From positions 126,189,450 to 126,253,449 of the forward strand of contig CP136069.1 in assembly GCA_032622095.1 (NCBI GenBank): a DNA stretch of 64,000 nucleotides. The letters are read 5' to 3'. A program made the position numbers and the translations under genes. Position 1 is the stretch's first letter. Every line of letters starts with the position of its first letter. The notes below the pieces were generated by a model. It was not told the origin of the DNA and made no database searches. It saw only the letters and a program-made list of their open reading frames with translations. Origin of the DNA: Siphonodentalium dalli. Taxonomy: Eukaryota > Mollusca > Scaphopoda > Gadilida > Siphonodentaliidae. This document shows positions 1-12,487 of this stretch, one piece after another.

Positions 1-448
1 AATTACATAGAATATATGTTGAACAAGATAATAATTAATTAAAAGTTATCTGAAATCATAATATAATAAACTTATCTGACTATTGAATCCATGCTTTGAT
101 TTCCTATTTTAGCTGGCTTATATAGCATACATTGGAATGTTTACCGTAACATACCTTAAATATGCAAATTTGACAGGTGTAGTATAAATTATTCGTTTTG
201 TAAGGACGGGTCGTTAACGAATGCGTTCTTTGAAATATGATCCAAGCTAGGTAGCCTAGTTGAATAAATTAGTCGCCTTGTACAGATATATGTCGACATG
301 AATTATATTATTCATGTCGTGGGATAAAATGGGAGGGTACATTATGATAGGCATACGAGGACATTTAACAAGATAGCTCGACTTCACTTTTTGTGACTAT
401 AGATAGATTGAGTAAATTAATGTGTTACTGTATATAACTAGAGCTCGA

Positions 449-862
449 CATGAATTCTCGACGAATGATATTAGATTATTCGACTTGGGTCGTATGACAT
501 CATTTTGTTGAGAGTAAAGATAGAATGAATGTTTTTTTATATAAACAGATACATTCGGATAGGTAAAATTGAGACAGTATTATACTTTGATGGATTATCT
601 GTTCTTTGATGAGTAAGTAAGTCTTGTTATGTTAAACAGAGTCGGATATGAATTCTCGACGAAGACCTCATCATGTTTTGTGATATATGTTGGTAGATTA
701 TTCGACTTAAAGAAAGATTCCTCGAATGACATCATTTGCTTGGGACTAAAGATAGAATGTTTTTTCCTTATATAAACAGATACATTCGCATAGGTAAAAA
801 TTGAGAGAGAATTGTACTTCGATGGATCTGTTCTTTAGTAGGCAAGTAAGTCTTGTTATGTT
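449..862. repeat. Diverged tandem duplication, about 200 bp unit
   Basis: Two consecutive copies (about 449-643 and 648-862) share the order ATGAATTCTCGACGA, ATTATTCGACTT, ATGACATCATTT, ATATAAACAGATACATTCG, then AAGTAAGTCTTGTTATGTTA. Small indels separate the blocks, so the duplication is old. Confidence 0.75.
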
Positions 863-1459
863 AAAACAAAACATTTATTTAACTTTGGTTGTGCGACTTT
901 TGATGTTTAAAAAGATTTGGAATATCAGTTGTTTGCGTTAACAGTCAACAATGTTTCAAAAATTTGTTTTGCAAATAAATGGATTAAAGTTTTATTTAAT
1001 TTTCATTTTTTTTTTACATATAAAGTTTGTGCTTGAATTTTTTTGACTATGATTATAATATTTTTATATTTTTTTTTATTAAAGACAAAACATTTATTGT
1101 GTTTTACGATTATTGTGGGAATGAAAAAGGACTTTTGATACTTGCTAGCAAAACAGATAAAGATTTTTTTGTTGTTAAATTGTTTCCGTTAACATTGAAA
1201 TTGTTTTTTTTTAAATTTGGCTTTCAATTGAGATATTTGATTTTCATATTTTGATTGATTTTGAAGCATTATAACATATAACTTCAATTTTGTTGACGAA
1301 AAAGTAAATTAAATTGTGTTTTAATTGCTTTATCGTGCTTTTACATTTAATATTTCATTAAAAGGGAGATATTTTTTTATATTTTTGAAATATTGAATTT
1401 GTGTTGGAACTGAAATACGTTGTCTTCATATAAACCGAAAATACTCCCGTCATTCATAA

Positions 1460-2395
1460 TCATTAAAGGAACCGATAATGGTTATACATTTCGATTTCTA
1501 TCACTATGAAATGGTGTTTTTGAAATGTGTTGCCTACTAATCTACAGAAGAACGTTCCTAAAAAAGTTCAATGTGTTTAGACCTGTGGTTTTACATGCAT
1601 AGGTTTATTCGCTAACGAATATATCACTGTATCATTCATTAACATATATAAATCGTTTAACATCTATATTGAACTTAATAAAACAGATTATTCAAATGCA
1701 CAGGGGAGCTAACTCTGTTCTTTATATTCCAATTAATATTTGTAGATTTAGTTTACAACTCTGATATTTTTGATTAACCTAAAAATAGTTTGCCTGAGTA
1801 TAACCCATAGCCTAGAAGTAGTAATTTTATGACCAACTTATAAATAAATAGTTTGACTTTAAATAATGATTAATTTTAATACTGTTACAATTCACAGGGG
1901 GAGCTAACTCTGTTCTTTATATTCCAATTAATATTTGTAGATTTACTCAGTATATTTTTGGAAATGTTTGAATAACCTAGAAATTGTTTGTTTGAGTATA
2001 GCCTAGAAGAGGTATTTAAACACCAACCTAGAAATAGTTAGTCTGACTTTAAATATTGATACATTTTTTTTTTGCCAGAAGATATTTCGACGGGGAGACC
2101 AGACTGTCCATATCTTAAAAAAAGATTGATTTGATTATGTTTTTTTGATATCTGTTTGTATACTAAGATTTATTCATGTACCATTTATATTCATTAAAGG
2201 AACTAAAGTGTTGGGTTCCACATTTCGTTTTCTACGAGACTCTGTAATATCGAGTTTTATGAGATCGAATAGTGTTACCTACAAATCTACAATAACGAAG
2301 AAACAGTTCCGACACTAATAAATAATCCATGTGTTTTAGCCTTGTGGTTTTTTACATGCACGAGGTTATTCACTAGCGAATAATTCATCTCATTT
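1460..2395. repeat. Diverged direct duplication, about 730 bp apart
   Basis: The segment 1460-1632 (ATTCATTAAAGGAAC, then a shared GTGGTTTTACATGCA-like block and a GCTAACGAATA-like end) recurs at about 2191-2395 in the same order. Between them the block GAGCTAACTCTGTTCTTTAT occurs twice almost exactly, at about 1707 and 1901. No open frame is conserved between the copies. Confidence 0.65.
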
Positions 2396-2661
2396 AGGAC
2401 TATTATTTTACTAACCTATCATAACTAACCTACATATCAATACATGTATTCAATCGTGCGTAATAATCCTTCAAATAGTTACTAGTTAGCCTGACTATAT
2501 CATCTGCCTAGAAATAGTTTGCTTTACTATACCATCTGAAATAAACATACATCATTACCTAACATAAAATAGGTCGTATTGTAGCTTGGATGTGCTTTTA
2601 AAGTAGTTACTATTCAGTATGACTATAAGATCTGCCTTGTAAAAGAGCTCATTTTTGATAC

Positions 2662-2832
2662 ACTTATATAAATTAGTCGTTATTGTAACGTTTACATTCG
2701 TTAAATACTATTTACGAAATCCCGTGGGGGTGGGGATTATCAGACGACGACTACACCTATATAAATTAGTCGGTATTGTATCGTTTAACATTCGATAAGT
2801 AGTATTTATGAAATCCCGTGGGGGTGGGGATT
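2662..2832. repeat. Tandem duplication, about 88 bp unit
   Basis: Two adjacent copies begin TATATAAATTAGTCG and end AAATCCCGTGGGGGTGGGGA. The conserved G-rich end is notable in an otherwise AT-rich stretch. Confidence 0.75.
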
Positions 2833-2944
2833 CAAAATGACCACACCCTAATGCTCAGTGATATATATATCAATATTCCCTCTACTTAATACTACTTATA
2901 CCATTCAGGCCTGTGCGTTTCATTCTCATTCTTCACAAATTCTG

Positions 2945-5536
2945 CACTGTGTAGGAACTGTTACATCGGAAGTCGTTCTATCGCCGGTTTGTGATGGTTC
3001 TCGACTGATTTGTGACGGTTCCTTATGATCTAAATTATACATATTCGCGACTTATTTTTTGACAGTTAAAACGCAATTTTGGAGCCATCTGGTTGATAAT
3101 TCGATTATTTTTTCCATTCCCCTCACAATCGGTGGCCCCAACGAGCGTAATAATAACGAAAATTTCATTGTGCGAGTCATAACAACGGCGAAAACCGCCA
3201 ATTTTGATATTTGTTTTTGGTTCTCTCCTGATCGAGTCGGTTCTCTCCGCATTTAATCGGTTTTATACGGGTAATACTGTTGTTAATATATGGCAGGATA
3301 ATGGTTCAAACTTACCATGTGGTGAAATTAACCAAAGATAAACACAACACAATATGCATTAAGTTGAAATTTGCACAATTGTCATAAATTTCTATGAATT
3401 ACACTGCTTCCTTATGCTTATTCAATAACCTGTGTTACGCTTATCAAAATTCACCAAGTCGCCAGTCAGTTTGAAAAATAACGCGTTTTGCAGGCCCAAC
3501 ATTGCCATGAATCAATAGCCGGTTAAATATATTGTAATTTCATAGCGCTGCACTTCGGAAAGCGTGAGCGTATATAGACGGGATATATAGAGTTATCTGT
3601 CTTGTATTTTATGTTGTCTATTTTCGTAGGCGCATTTTAATCAGCAATAAGCCAAAAAATAAGACGTTATAAGTTTGTTGACACCCATACATTGTTCTGA
3701 TTACGTAATTTATGAAGTTTATGTTGGGCATCCCTTTGTTAGGTGTTGGTTATATAGGTTAGATGCTAGAATTCGATATTTCTCTATCTCCCTTGTTTTG
3801 CTGTTCGGGATAATCTGACCGGCAATCACTCATGGTTTGTTCTAACTTCTAAACTTCTAAGTGAAGCCATGCTATTCAGATTCCTTTTAAGAAATACCTG
3901 ATTACAACCAATCATGCAATCAATTGTATCCACCCGCCTGTAAGAGGAAATACTTGTTTTATACTATTAAATGCTATCTTTTGTAATATTAAATAAAATA
4001 AAAATTGGATGAAGTGAAGGCAAAAATTATTTGGTCACCCACCTTTGACTTACTATAGCAGTCGCCCCGAACATGCAAGATCACCCCCGGAGCAATTGGT
4101 CTTGGGCATGAGTAGTCACGCATCACCAGGGATATTCCTGAACGTATATACGGGTACCAATACTAAGCCAGTAAAAGTAACTCAATCAGCCAATGGAAGT
4201 TTTACAAATCATGTGACTATTGGTCAAAAGAGTACAAGTGAAATCGGCCCCATGTGAAATCGACCCCATATGAAGACCCAAATACGAAGACGACCCGATG
4301 CGAAGTCGACCTGAGAGAAGTCGGCCACGGTGATTAGATATGAATTACACTTTAAACGAACACATTATTATTACAATGTGTGTATATACATAAAGGGGAC
4401 AGTCTTTGTTGTAAAATCAAACTAGGGGAACAATTTCAACATATTGTTGGTATGAAATTTCCAACCAATCTAATGTAAGGTATGAAATGTGTAACTGTTG
4501 ATAAATTTTACCAAAGTTTGGGGCATACACCAATTAAGCAACCCCCCCCCCCTGTCCCAAGCCCCGCCCTCCCAACCACGCATATCCCCCGGTCACGCCA
4601 TAACATATCAATGATTCAGTTGAACGTGATTTCATAATATATGTTCATGTCTGGGCTACGAACATGCGTAAATGTCCCTTAGGCGGGACATTCGAGGAAG
4701 AAATATGTTGGTGCTGGCATCGAAACATTGTCCCACCTGGATCTTTCAATCATGGCCCTATATTTATTAAATGAATAACATCTCATAATCTCCTGAGTAG
4801 ATTTATATTACCATTGTTATTTATATAGGCAGGCATGATTATGATATTATACCCCTCGGGACTTTCAATATTTGGTTTCTGCCAATTGTTGTCACTTACT
4901 ATTATTATTAGGTATTTATTATATTATTTCTTAATATACCTGATGTATTATGTAACTGGCATAAGCTAAGTCATTATCTGGTTTACAATGTCAGATACAT
5001 AAGACAATATTCGGCCCAAAGTGCAGAAATCGTTCGAATAAATATTATGTATAGAACCGTCACAGCCATGATTGGCTTGAAATAGAACCGAAACACACAC
5101 GTGTTGATTACAAGGCTACTGTTCCAAATTATCAACCGCTATCAGGATATTTTCTCAGATATTTTACAGAAGAATAACACGTGTGTACCGTGCACTCAGT
5201 GTTCGTGTTCAGAATGAGTTTCATATTTTATACGCCACCAAAAACAAAGGAATTGCGTTTACTTGGCTTGATTTTCAGTGATAATATGTTGATATTTATG
5301 CGTTAACTCGCTAATTCCGAGTTAATTGTGATCTAGAGTTCACGGTTCGTTAATACGTCACTTCTGCAGCCTCTGTTCATTCAGGAAAGTATAATATATT
5401 CAAGATATCTATAACTATGTGTGATTTTGTCCCGAAAATTATTATTTGTAATCATAAGGAACCGTAACAAATCTGTCAAGAACCATCACAATACCGGCGA
5501 TAGAACGACTTCCGATGTAACAGTTCCTACACAGTG
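2945..5536. mobile_element. hAT-like non-autonomous DNA transposon, about 2.6 kb
   Basis: The ends are inverted repeats of about 85 bp with only a few mismatches: the left end starts CACTGTGTAGGAACTGTTAC at 2945, and its reverse complement ends at 5536. The flanking 8 bases match at 7 of 8 positions (AAATTCTG at 2937-2944, AAATTTTG at 5537-5544), the target-duplication length typical of hAT elements. The 2.4-kb interior has no transposase and only short chance frames (e.g. 4045-4257). It includes a C run near 4541 and GAC/CGA-rich text near 4250-4330. The assignment to hAT rests on target-duplication length only. Confidence 0.75.
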
Positions 5537-5599
5537 AAATTTTGACGAGTATCCATAATACTTTATCATGGAATAAGTGACTGACCATATAACTAAGAG

Positions 5600-6185
5600 C
5601 ACCTGATACAGACCAATGTTACTCTGTAGTAATACAAAACTATTAGTTAAAATTACTCAGTGATAAAGGGTATGTGGCATGCCACGCCAGCCGTTGAGGC
5701 ATGCCAATATCCCATAATATGTCAAATATAGCGAATTATCGAAATATGAAATACCACGAAAAAGCGAAATAGGAAAATACAGCGAAATTGCGGAATAAAA
5801 AATGCATCGAAATGACGAAATAGCGCGAATTATGAAATAAGAAATTATTTTTATTAACTAAATAACGGAGATATTTGGAGAAGTTTTCTAAAGAGCGTAC
5901 CCCAAACCTCCCCCAAGCCCACCCACCCAAGAGAAGAATTTTACTTATATTTCACCACAGTTGATCTATTGTGGTGTTGTTATTTCTAATACAAATCGCC
6001 GTTATTTCGTAAATATACATTCTTTATAGAGTTATTACCCTGTGGCAATGTTACGATTTTAGCTTGTCAAAGAACATGTGGCATGCCTCAACGGCTGGCG
6101 TGGCATGCTACATACCCTATATCACTGAGGAATTTTAACTAATAGTTTTGTATTACTACAGAGTAACATTGGTCTGTATCAGGTG
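5600..6185. mobile_element. hAT-type MITE with perfect 8-bp target duplication
   Basis: A 586-bp element bounded by the exact duplication ACTAAGAG (5592-5599 and 6186-6193). Terminal inverted repeats of about 105 bp start CACCTGATACAGACCAATGT and run through GGTATGTGGCATGCC. The interior is rich in short GCGAAAT/GAAATA motifs and carries no coding frame. The exact duplication and near-identical ends suggest a younger insertion than the neighbouring 2.6-kb element. Confidence 0.88.
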
Positions 6186-6317
6186 ACTAAGAGTTGATAT
6201 GATTATCCAAGTCGTGTGTTTCATAATTTCGTGCACGATCACCTATATCTATTGTTGAGTAAAGTTTGGCGGATTTATTGCATGGCATGTTGTTTAATAA
6301 ATACTCGGGACAATCAG

Positions 6318-6423
6318 ACAATATGCATTAAAGATAACTTGCTTACTGACGTACAGTGGTCAGTCTATTCCGACATGCATGCTGAGCAAAATGCAGTGAA
6401 GTGCATGTTGTCTCAATCCAACG
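6318..6423 (+). other. Possible host exon with strong splice donor
   Basis: An open frame ends at a consensus donor (ACG followed by GTGAGT at 6424). The reading includes DMHAEQNAVKCMLSQSN and looks less biased than surrounding chance frames. The proposed acceptor (AATCAG at 6312-6317) has a weak pyrimidine tract, which is the main argument against it. No family was recognised and no neighbouring exon was found. Confidence 0.18.
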
Positions 6424-6825
6424 GTGAGTAATATAATTACTTATTTCGCTCAACGGTATTGTTGTTTTAAAAAAACCAGCGCGCTCATAACGCATTCGCT
6501 CGTCGGTGTCATTGACGTGCTGCGGTCTTTCCACAACATCAATACCTATAGCTCAGTAGGTAATTATTACTTAATTAGGCTGTTATCAGGTTTCGCAAGC
6601 GTCTCGTGTTTCACGACGACAAATTATTTAATTGCCACTAATAGATATAAAGGATGGCCACCTGGTGATCACAATTTATGGTCATAATCTCAGAGTCTTC
6701 TCCCACATTGAGGAGCTAAGTACTAGTAACGATCGCAAACTGATTACAATATTATGTATATGTGAGTTTTGTTGGAAACCCGAACCTGTAGTCCTAAAAA
6801 CGAATAGAGAAAAACGACAACGAAT

Positions 6826-8332
6826 ATGTGACCCGCCATATAAAATCCAGTCGTAAGTCGGGATTTTTTTACCCTGCGCCAATGGATTCTCTTATATATG
6901 CGAGTCGACCATAGGTCGCCTCGCATATATAAGAGAATGCATTGGCCTAACAATTTTTTTTAATTTTTTTTTTAATAAATGTTTCTTACAATTTTTAGGA
7001 CATAAAATAAAAAACATCCATTACCCTGCAGGGAGCCACACACATATATAGAAGCATATAGAAGAGTGTCGTCTGCTCATGTTTGTCTGGGGCTCTGTAT
7101 GGGTGAAATTATAAAATTGTTAAAGAATTATAGAAAAAATTATTAAAATTGTAAAAAATTGTTAGGCCAATGCATTCTCTTATATATGCGAGGCGACCTA
7201 TGGTCGTCTGTTACGCCGAGTTATGTAGTAACTGACGAGTTTTGTGGTAGCTCACGAGTTATGTAGTAACAATCGACGAGTTTTGTGGTAGCTCACGAGT
7301 TTTGTAGTAAAATCGACGAGTTATGTAGTAATTTGGGTTACGAGTTTTGTAGTAAAATATCGACGAGTTTTGTAGTAAAAAACAAGCTAACGAGTTTTGT
7401 AGTAATACTCGTCGAGTTTTGTAGCAACAATTTTTAGTCAGTTTCAAAGGCGGGTTTGGACTTAATAAAATCGTATATAGTAAATGCAATGTGTTTTTGT
7501 GTAAGTGTTTGTGTGGTGGACGTTAATGACGTTGTAGCTCAACTTGACGTTGGTCCCTGAACCTGGCCCCCATTACGTCAGACGCCGCGTCCTATTTCTT
7601 AATACCATGTTGTATTGGTGAAATAGAATAAACTATCTATCTTGGTGGAAAACCAAATGTGGTTCGTCATTTTTCTCTCAGTGCATAATGGATTCACGGC
7701 TTGTGCACTCTAAGAAATAAACGCAACCACATAAATAACATGGCCACAACACGTCTATGTACCAAGTTTCGAACTGATCTGCCGATAAACTGCGGAGGAG
7801 TGACGAGGGACCATCACCGAGTTGAGCTACAGCGTCATTAACGTCAGAACGCGACGTCTGGTGTAATGGGGACCAGGTCCAAGTTAATAACATGGCCATA
7901 GTACTTCTAGGTACGAAGTTTGGCGCAGATCTGCTGCGAAACGGCACAGCAGTGACGAGGGACCAACATCAAGTTGAGCTACAGTGTCATCAACGTCCAC
8001 CACACAAACAATTACACAAAAAACATTGCATTTATTAAACGCGCCTTTGAAACTGACTGAAAATTGTTGCTTGTTTTTTACTACAAAACTCGTCGATATT
8101 TTACTACAAAACTCGTAACCTGAAATTACTACATAACTCGTCGATTTTACTACAAAACTCGTGAGCTACCACAAAACTCGTCGATTGTTACTACATAACT
8201 CGTGAGCTACCACAAAACTCGTCAGTTACTACATAACTCGGCGTAACATCAACTCGTATATATAAGAGAGTGCATTGGCACAGGGTACATAAATCCCGAC
8301 TTACGACTGGATTTGATATGGCGGGTCACATA
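6826..8332. mobile_element. Foldback-like element with tandem repeats in both arms
   Basis: Left and right ends are reverse complements: TATGTGACCCGCCATAT at the left and its complement at the right, followed inward by TCCAGTCGTAAGTCGGGATT. Each arm then carries CTCTTATATATGCGAG, an array of ACGAGTTTTGTAGTAA units (about 7211-7432 left, 8075-8240 right) and a unique block containing a GTTGAGCTACA-like motif. Arms of about 0.5-0.8 kb face a short centre (about 7600-7800). Possible TA duplication at the ends. There is no transposase. The layout matches Drosophila-style foldback elements; the family is inferred from architecture. Confidence 0.72.
6880..6960. repeat. Short palindrome inside the foldback arm
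   Basis: The sequence TTCTCTTATATATGCGAG is followed within 20 bases by its reverse complement, ending at GCATTGGCCTAACAAT. The same module reappears at 7160-7205, 8245-8280 and several times between 8835 and 9375, so it is a mobile terminal module rather than a local accident. Confidence 0.7.
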
Positions 8333-8466
8333 TAAAGAACACAAATTATATAGTGACGTAGTCTCCTATTCGTTATAATTATTTGTTTTCGTTCAAAATT
8401 CGAAAGGTCTCTGTTATTTGTCAAATCGGATCCTTTATGTTCAAGTTGAACGACAAATTCACTTAC

Positions 8467-8623
8467 TTAGTACAGATTGTCGCCATTTTCTGAAATACCT
8501 CTCCAATCCATGTTGTAGCTGGGGTTGTAGCAGTCAAATTTATTCCTATAGCAGCCGAGAACGTTTCAAAATGCCCATCGAATGTTGTTTCGTCGCATGC
8601 CGCCTGTGCCTGGCTAAGGCATA
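8467..8623 (-). other. Possible host exon, minus strand, 157 bp
   Basis: On the minus strand a run of T plus CAG forms a good acceptor at 8624, and the segment closes with the consensus donor GTAAGTG at 8466. The frame between is fully open. It reads CLSQAQAACDETTFDGHFET then a Thr/Ala-rich stretch (INLTATTPATTW) and ends KMATICT. It has three cysteines and a plausible N-glycosylation site (NLT), which would suit an extracellular protein. The length is not a multiple of three, as expected of an internal exon. No homologue was recognised. Confidence 0.33.
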
Positions 8624-8834
8624 CTGAAAAAAAATATTTTAAAAGATGCATTCGAGGTTTCATGCTAACTTTTGCAGAACCTACTTTACATTTGATGTAT
8701 ATAGTAGCGTATAAATTAACATGTATGAAAGAGAAGCGGCACACGAAGGACACTATTTTGATTGATATTGAATTTTCTGTGCATTCATTTCATATCATGA
8801 CTGGAGGTTCCTGAAATTTTGCGAAAACCCTGTG

Positions 8835-9375
8835 CTTTCTCTTATATATGCGAATTGCCCATAGAGAATGCATTGGCCTAACAATATTTACCTTGACCTT
8901 GTAAGCCACTCTTATATATGCGAATTGCCCATAGACAATGCATTGGCCTATCAATATTTACCTTGACCTTGTACGCCACTCTTATATATGCATATATAAG
9001 AGAATGCACCGGCACATGGTATTTAATGCTGCACCAGCGCAGCTCCCGTCATGAAAGGGTTAATTTTCCAGTAACGAAATTATTTTCTTTGTTATTTATA
9101 GTTCCAGTTTATGCCACATTTAGTATTCAACATTTGTTCACCGGACCACAACAGAAAACGACGCTAAATTAGATTTGTGTTTTATGTTGTTGTAACCAGA
9201 GGTCTGGGAACTGAACAAGTTTTTAACCCTGTCATGGCGGGAGCTGCGCTGGTGCAGCATGTGCAAGTGCCTTCTCTTATATATTGGTGTCTCCCATAGG
9301 GAGACTTGCATATATGAGAATGCGCACGGTCAATATTAATATTGTTAGGCCAATGTATTATCTTGGATATGCGAG
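8835..9375. repeat. Cluster of MITE terminal modules and an inverted repeat
   Basis: The block CTCTTATATATGCGAATTGC followed by GCATTGGCCTA occurs at about 8838 and 8909 as a near-exact tandem pair. Partial copies lie near 8980 and 9270-9375. Between them 9020-9062 and 9219-9262 form an inverted repeat (GCTGCACCAGCGCAGCTCCC and its complement). This is best explained by nested insertion of elements related to the 6.8-8.3 kb foldback element. Confidence 0.6.
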
Positions 9376-9630
9376 GCTCCCTTATGCCACCGGTATATAA
9401 TATGTTAAAATATATAACTAAACTTCGTTCTTTGCAACCGGGAAATATAATGCACGATTCTATCAGAGCATCTCTAGATGTCGTGTAATCTTCCGACGTG
9501 GGACATACATCTTATGAAAAGTGGTATTATATATCACAGTCTAATACAACTCTAATAGGACTCACAGACAAACTTATCACCGAAAGGCTAAACTCAGAAG
9601 AAAGCAACAACATATAAAAAAATATTTGTA

Positions 9631-10753
9631 CCTTTATGACAAATCAAATAGCGCTAATAAACTATACGTACTTCAGGCCTAGAAAAATCAGGCCAACTAC
9701 ATTTAAAATAGGCATACTATGCCGATCTAAATTATTACGCGTTTCCTGATGAGATTCCGCGTTATCGCTAGTATACTATAGTGAAAAAGTGAATCGAAAC
9801 ATATGCTCAATTTAAATTATGACCATCCGGGCAATGTAGGAACATGGGATACAGACCACTAGTCTGTTGGTGATTGTTGAGTATATTTCACAATCAAAAA
9901 TAAAAAAAATTGTTGAGTATATTTCACAATCAAAAATTCAAAACATATAAAATGTCGACTTATTTAATTAAATCGCCTGTCCCTGATGAGTAGTCGGCGA
10001 ATAAAAATAGACACGAAACACTAGCTTATAGTGACTATCCAAATTCATAGCATAGTGTCGGGCACCATGGTACATACGCTACCTCCAGTCAATGGCTTTC
10101 GGTTGGATGTACATACACCATCTTATATACAAACTGGACATTCAATGTGTCAGCCCTAGTAAAGCGCTGTTGTAAAGACAGGTCAAGCCATTCTAGGTTG
10201 CATATAATATGCAAATACATAACAATTTCTGCATCTAAAATGCAACAAATAGGCATAAACTATGCTGGTTTAAACTATGACTGTCACATTACTAACTCAT
10301 TTGACTCAAAGTGCAAAACTTGGGTGTGATACGACCGACTGCTCTAATGAAATAAGCAGCACGATGGAATCTATAAACTCCGAGCTCAGAATACTCATTA
10401 AAGTGGCATATCATATGCCGAATTATAAAATTGGCACATATCGTGCATGCCCAAAAATATTGGGTGCTTCTGGCCTAGAAAAATCAGGCCAACTACATTT
10501 AAAATAGGCATACTATGCCGATCTAAATTATTACGCGTTTCCTGATGAGATTCCGCGTTATCGCTAGTATACTATAGTGAAAAAATGAATCTAAACATAT
10601 GCTCAATTTAAAATATGACCATCCGGGCAATGTAGGAACATGGGACACAGACCACTAGTATGTTGGTAATTGTTGGGTATATTTCACAATCAAAAATTAG
10701 AAAATATGTTTTCCTTTATGACAAATCAAATAGCGCTAATAAACTATACGTAC
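9631..10753. mobile_element. Interspersed 0.5-kb element, partial copy plus full copy, between 41-bp direct repeats
   Basis: A full copy spans about 10141-10700 and a 3'-only copy about 9676-9940. Both end with CTAGTATACTATAGTG, GGAACATGGG and TATATTTCACAATCAAAAAT. A third full copy lies at 26041-26541 inside the Academ-like transposon. The whole block is flanked by a perfect 41-bp direct repeat (9631-9671 and 10713-10753, starting CCTTTATGACAAATC), far longer than a normal target duplication. This suggests unequal exchange or tandem insertion. No protein is encoded. Confidence 0.7.
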
Positions 10754-12351
10754 GTACAGAACGTTCAAAGACAAATATGAAATAGAATCATACCTCAAAC
10801 ACTGACTTGAGGAAAGAATTATTTGTTGTTGCTCAAAATTATAATTTACAAACATGAACAATGATGATAAATTAATTTCAATAATGAAAATAATTATAAA
10901 TTCCGTGTGCAATATATGATCTGGTTATTCTTCCAAAGGAGAATAAATGGAAAATGAATTGATTGGGGCGTATTTGATCAAGTGAGTCACATGTAGGGTA
11001 TAGTTATAGACTTGTTGAATGTTATATGTATATCTTTAACTATAGACGTATTCGGGTGCATGGAACTGACAAGTTTGTATGCAGGCGACATGACAACTTG
11101 AGGAATGTACAATTTCAAACAAATCGACCGCACCACTCCGTAGAAAACATCGTCTGAACTACGCTCATTTGTAAATATTTATGTCTCGATTCGGGACGGA
11201 ACTATCGGTGATAAACTGACGAAACGTTTTATCCACCGAGAGTCACTGCATTTAATTAATTTATAAGAATGACGATGTGTGTTGTAAATTTGGATATGAT
11301 ATTTGGAAAAATTATTACTTTGAGCAAGATTATTCTCCATGTATATCTGATTACCCTATCGGAGCGTTTCACACCACTTTAACTTATCATGTACGATTTG
11401 TTGTTTGCAACTTCATATAACTATTATATAAAATATTATCTTATAATAATACTAACCGGTGATAAGCACAGCAATGATTATCGGCTTCATGGTTTGTATC
11501 AGATTATACTGTATATCTACAGAATATCGTAATGCGGGAGAATCCGAATTGATATTAGTCCGCACAAAATGACAACCAAATGTAATGCCTAAATGACAGA
11601 TGTCTTATATGACCAACTTTCCATTCCATTGATTGGCCAAGCTTTGTATGTGTTTATGTTTATTATTTACATTCAACTAATGTTTGAACGAAATTAATGT
11701 TTCAAAATATACCCTTTCAATTAGTCGTTGCTTGGCCACATGTCAAAGAATGCGCGATCTGTATTTCCACACAATAGTTCTATATTAATCTATTCAGTTC
11801 TGGAACGCTCAATTTGTTCTGTGCACTGAGAGAGATAGTTACCTGCTCAAAGGGCACATGACAGTGGGTCACAGGTCCTCTTGTTAAGGTTCGCATGACA
11901 CTGGATTTCCAGGGGCCTATACTATAGAATACAATTTTTGTAATAGCAGGCTTATTTGAGCCGTACAGAACGCGTCGAGTACTATAGACCACTTTAATCT
12001 AACAGTGAACATGATTTCTTGTAAATCACAAGAAGACGGCAAATCGAGTACTATCGACCACAGTTCGTTAATAGCACATCCAAACATTTGTGATTTTGTC
12101 CAGGGAAATTACTCTAATGATATCTGCGAATGATATTGCAATGCCTATTTCTGTCAGTTGGTGAGTGATTTAGTTGATGACTAAAGGTACATTATATATG
12201 TGTGACTTGTTTCCGATACTTGGGTTATTTTGATCACAATTGCGCACGATGAAAAGCAATTCCTTCGGTATCATGTGGAAGACTTACCATTTTCAGATGT
12301 TTTATGTTACATAGTTTGCTGATTTGTTTTCTCGCTCTCAATTAAGAAATT
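10754..12351. other. Unassigned AT-rich stretch
   Basis: No supportable gene. The only repeat noticed is GGGCCTATACTATAGAATAC at about 11913, which recurs at about 17945 with the same following bases; it is probably the end of a dispersed element. Confidence 0.5.
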
Positions 12352-12487
12352 ACTTGCAGATCGATTGGGGTAATTGGATTTTGAGTGGCAAATTAAGCAA
12401 AGTGTGTGAATCCCGAAGGGATTTCACGAACTTTCTTTAATTACTCTGCAGGTCAAAAGCGATGAACCTAATCGATCTGCAAGTCAT
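12352..12487. repeat. Imperfect 135-bp hairpin
   Basis: ACTTGCAGATCGATTGGGGT at the left pairs with its near-complement ending at about 12486. The centre contains AATCCCGAAGGGATT, itself a small stem-loop. This is the form of a hairpin MITE; no target duplication was identified. Confidence 0.6.

Larger units (their letters stand above)
1..2660. other. AT-rich region with diverged internal duplications
   Basis: No supportable gene. The DNA is strongly AT-rich with long T runs; the only open stretch (1027-1254) is Phe/Ile-rich and is explained by composition. Two sets of old direct duplications, listed separately, suggest the region grew by local duplication and then diverged. Confidence 0.6.

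Noticed and set aside
3052-3256. Overlapping frames on both strands at 3.05-3.26 kb
   Set aside because: They are short, mutually exclusive, and lie inside the hAT-like non-autonomous element with no transposase motif.
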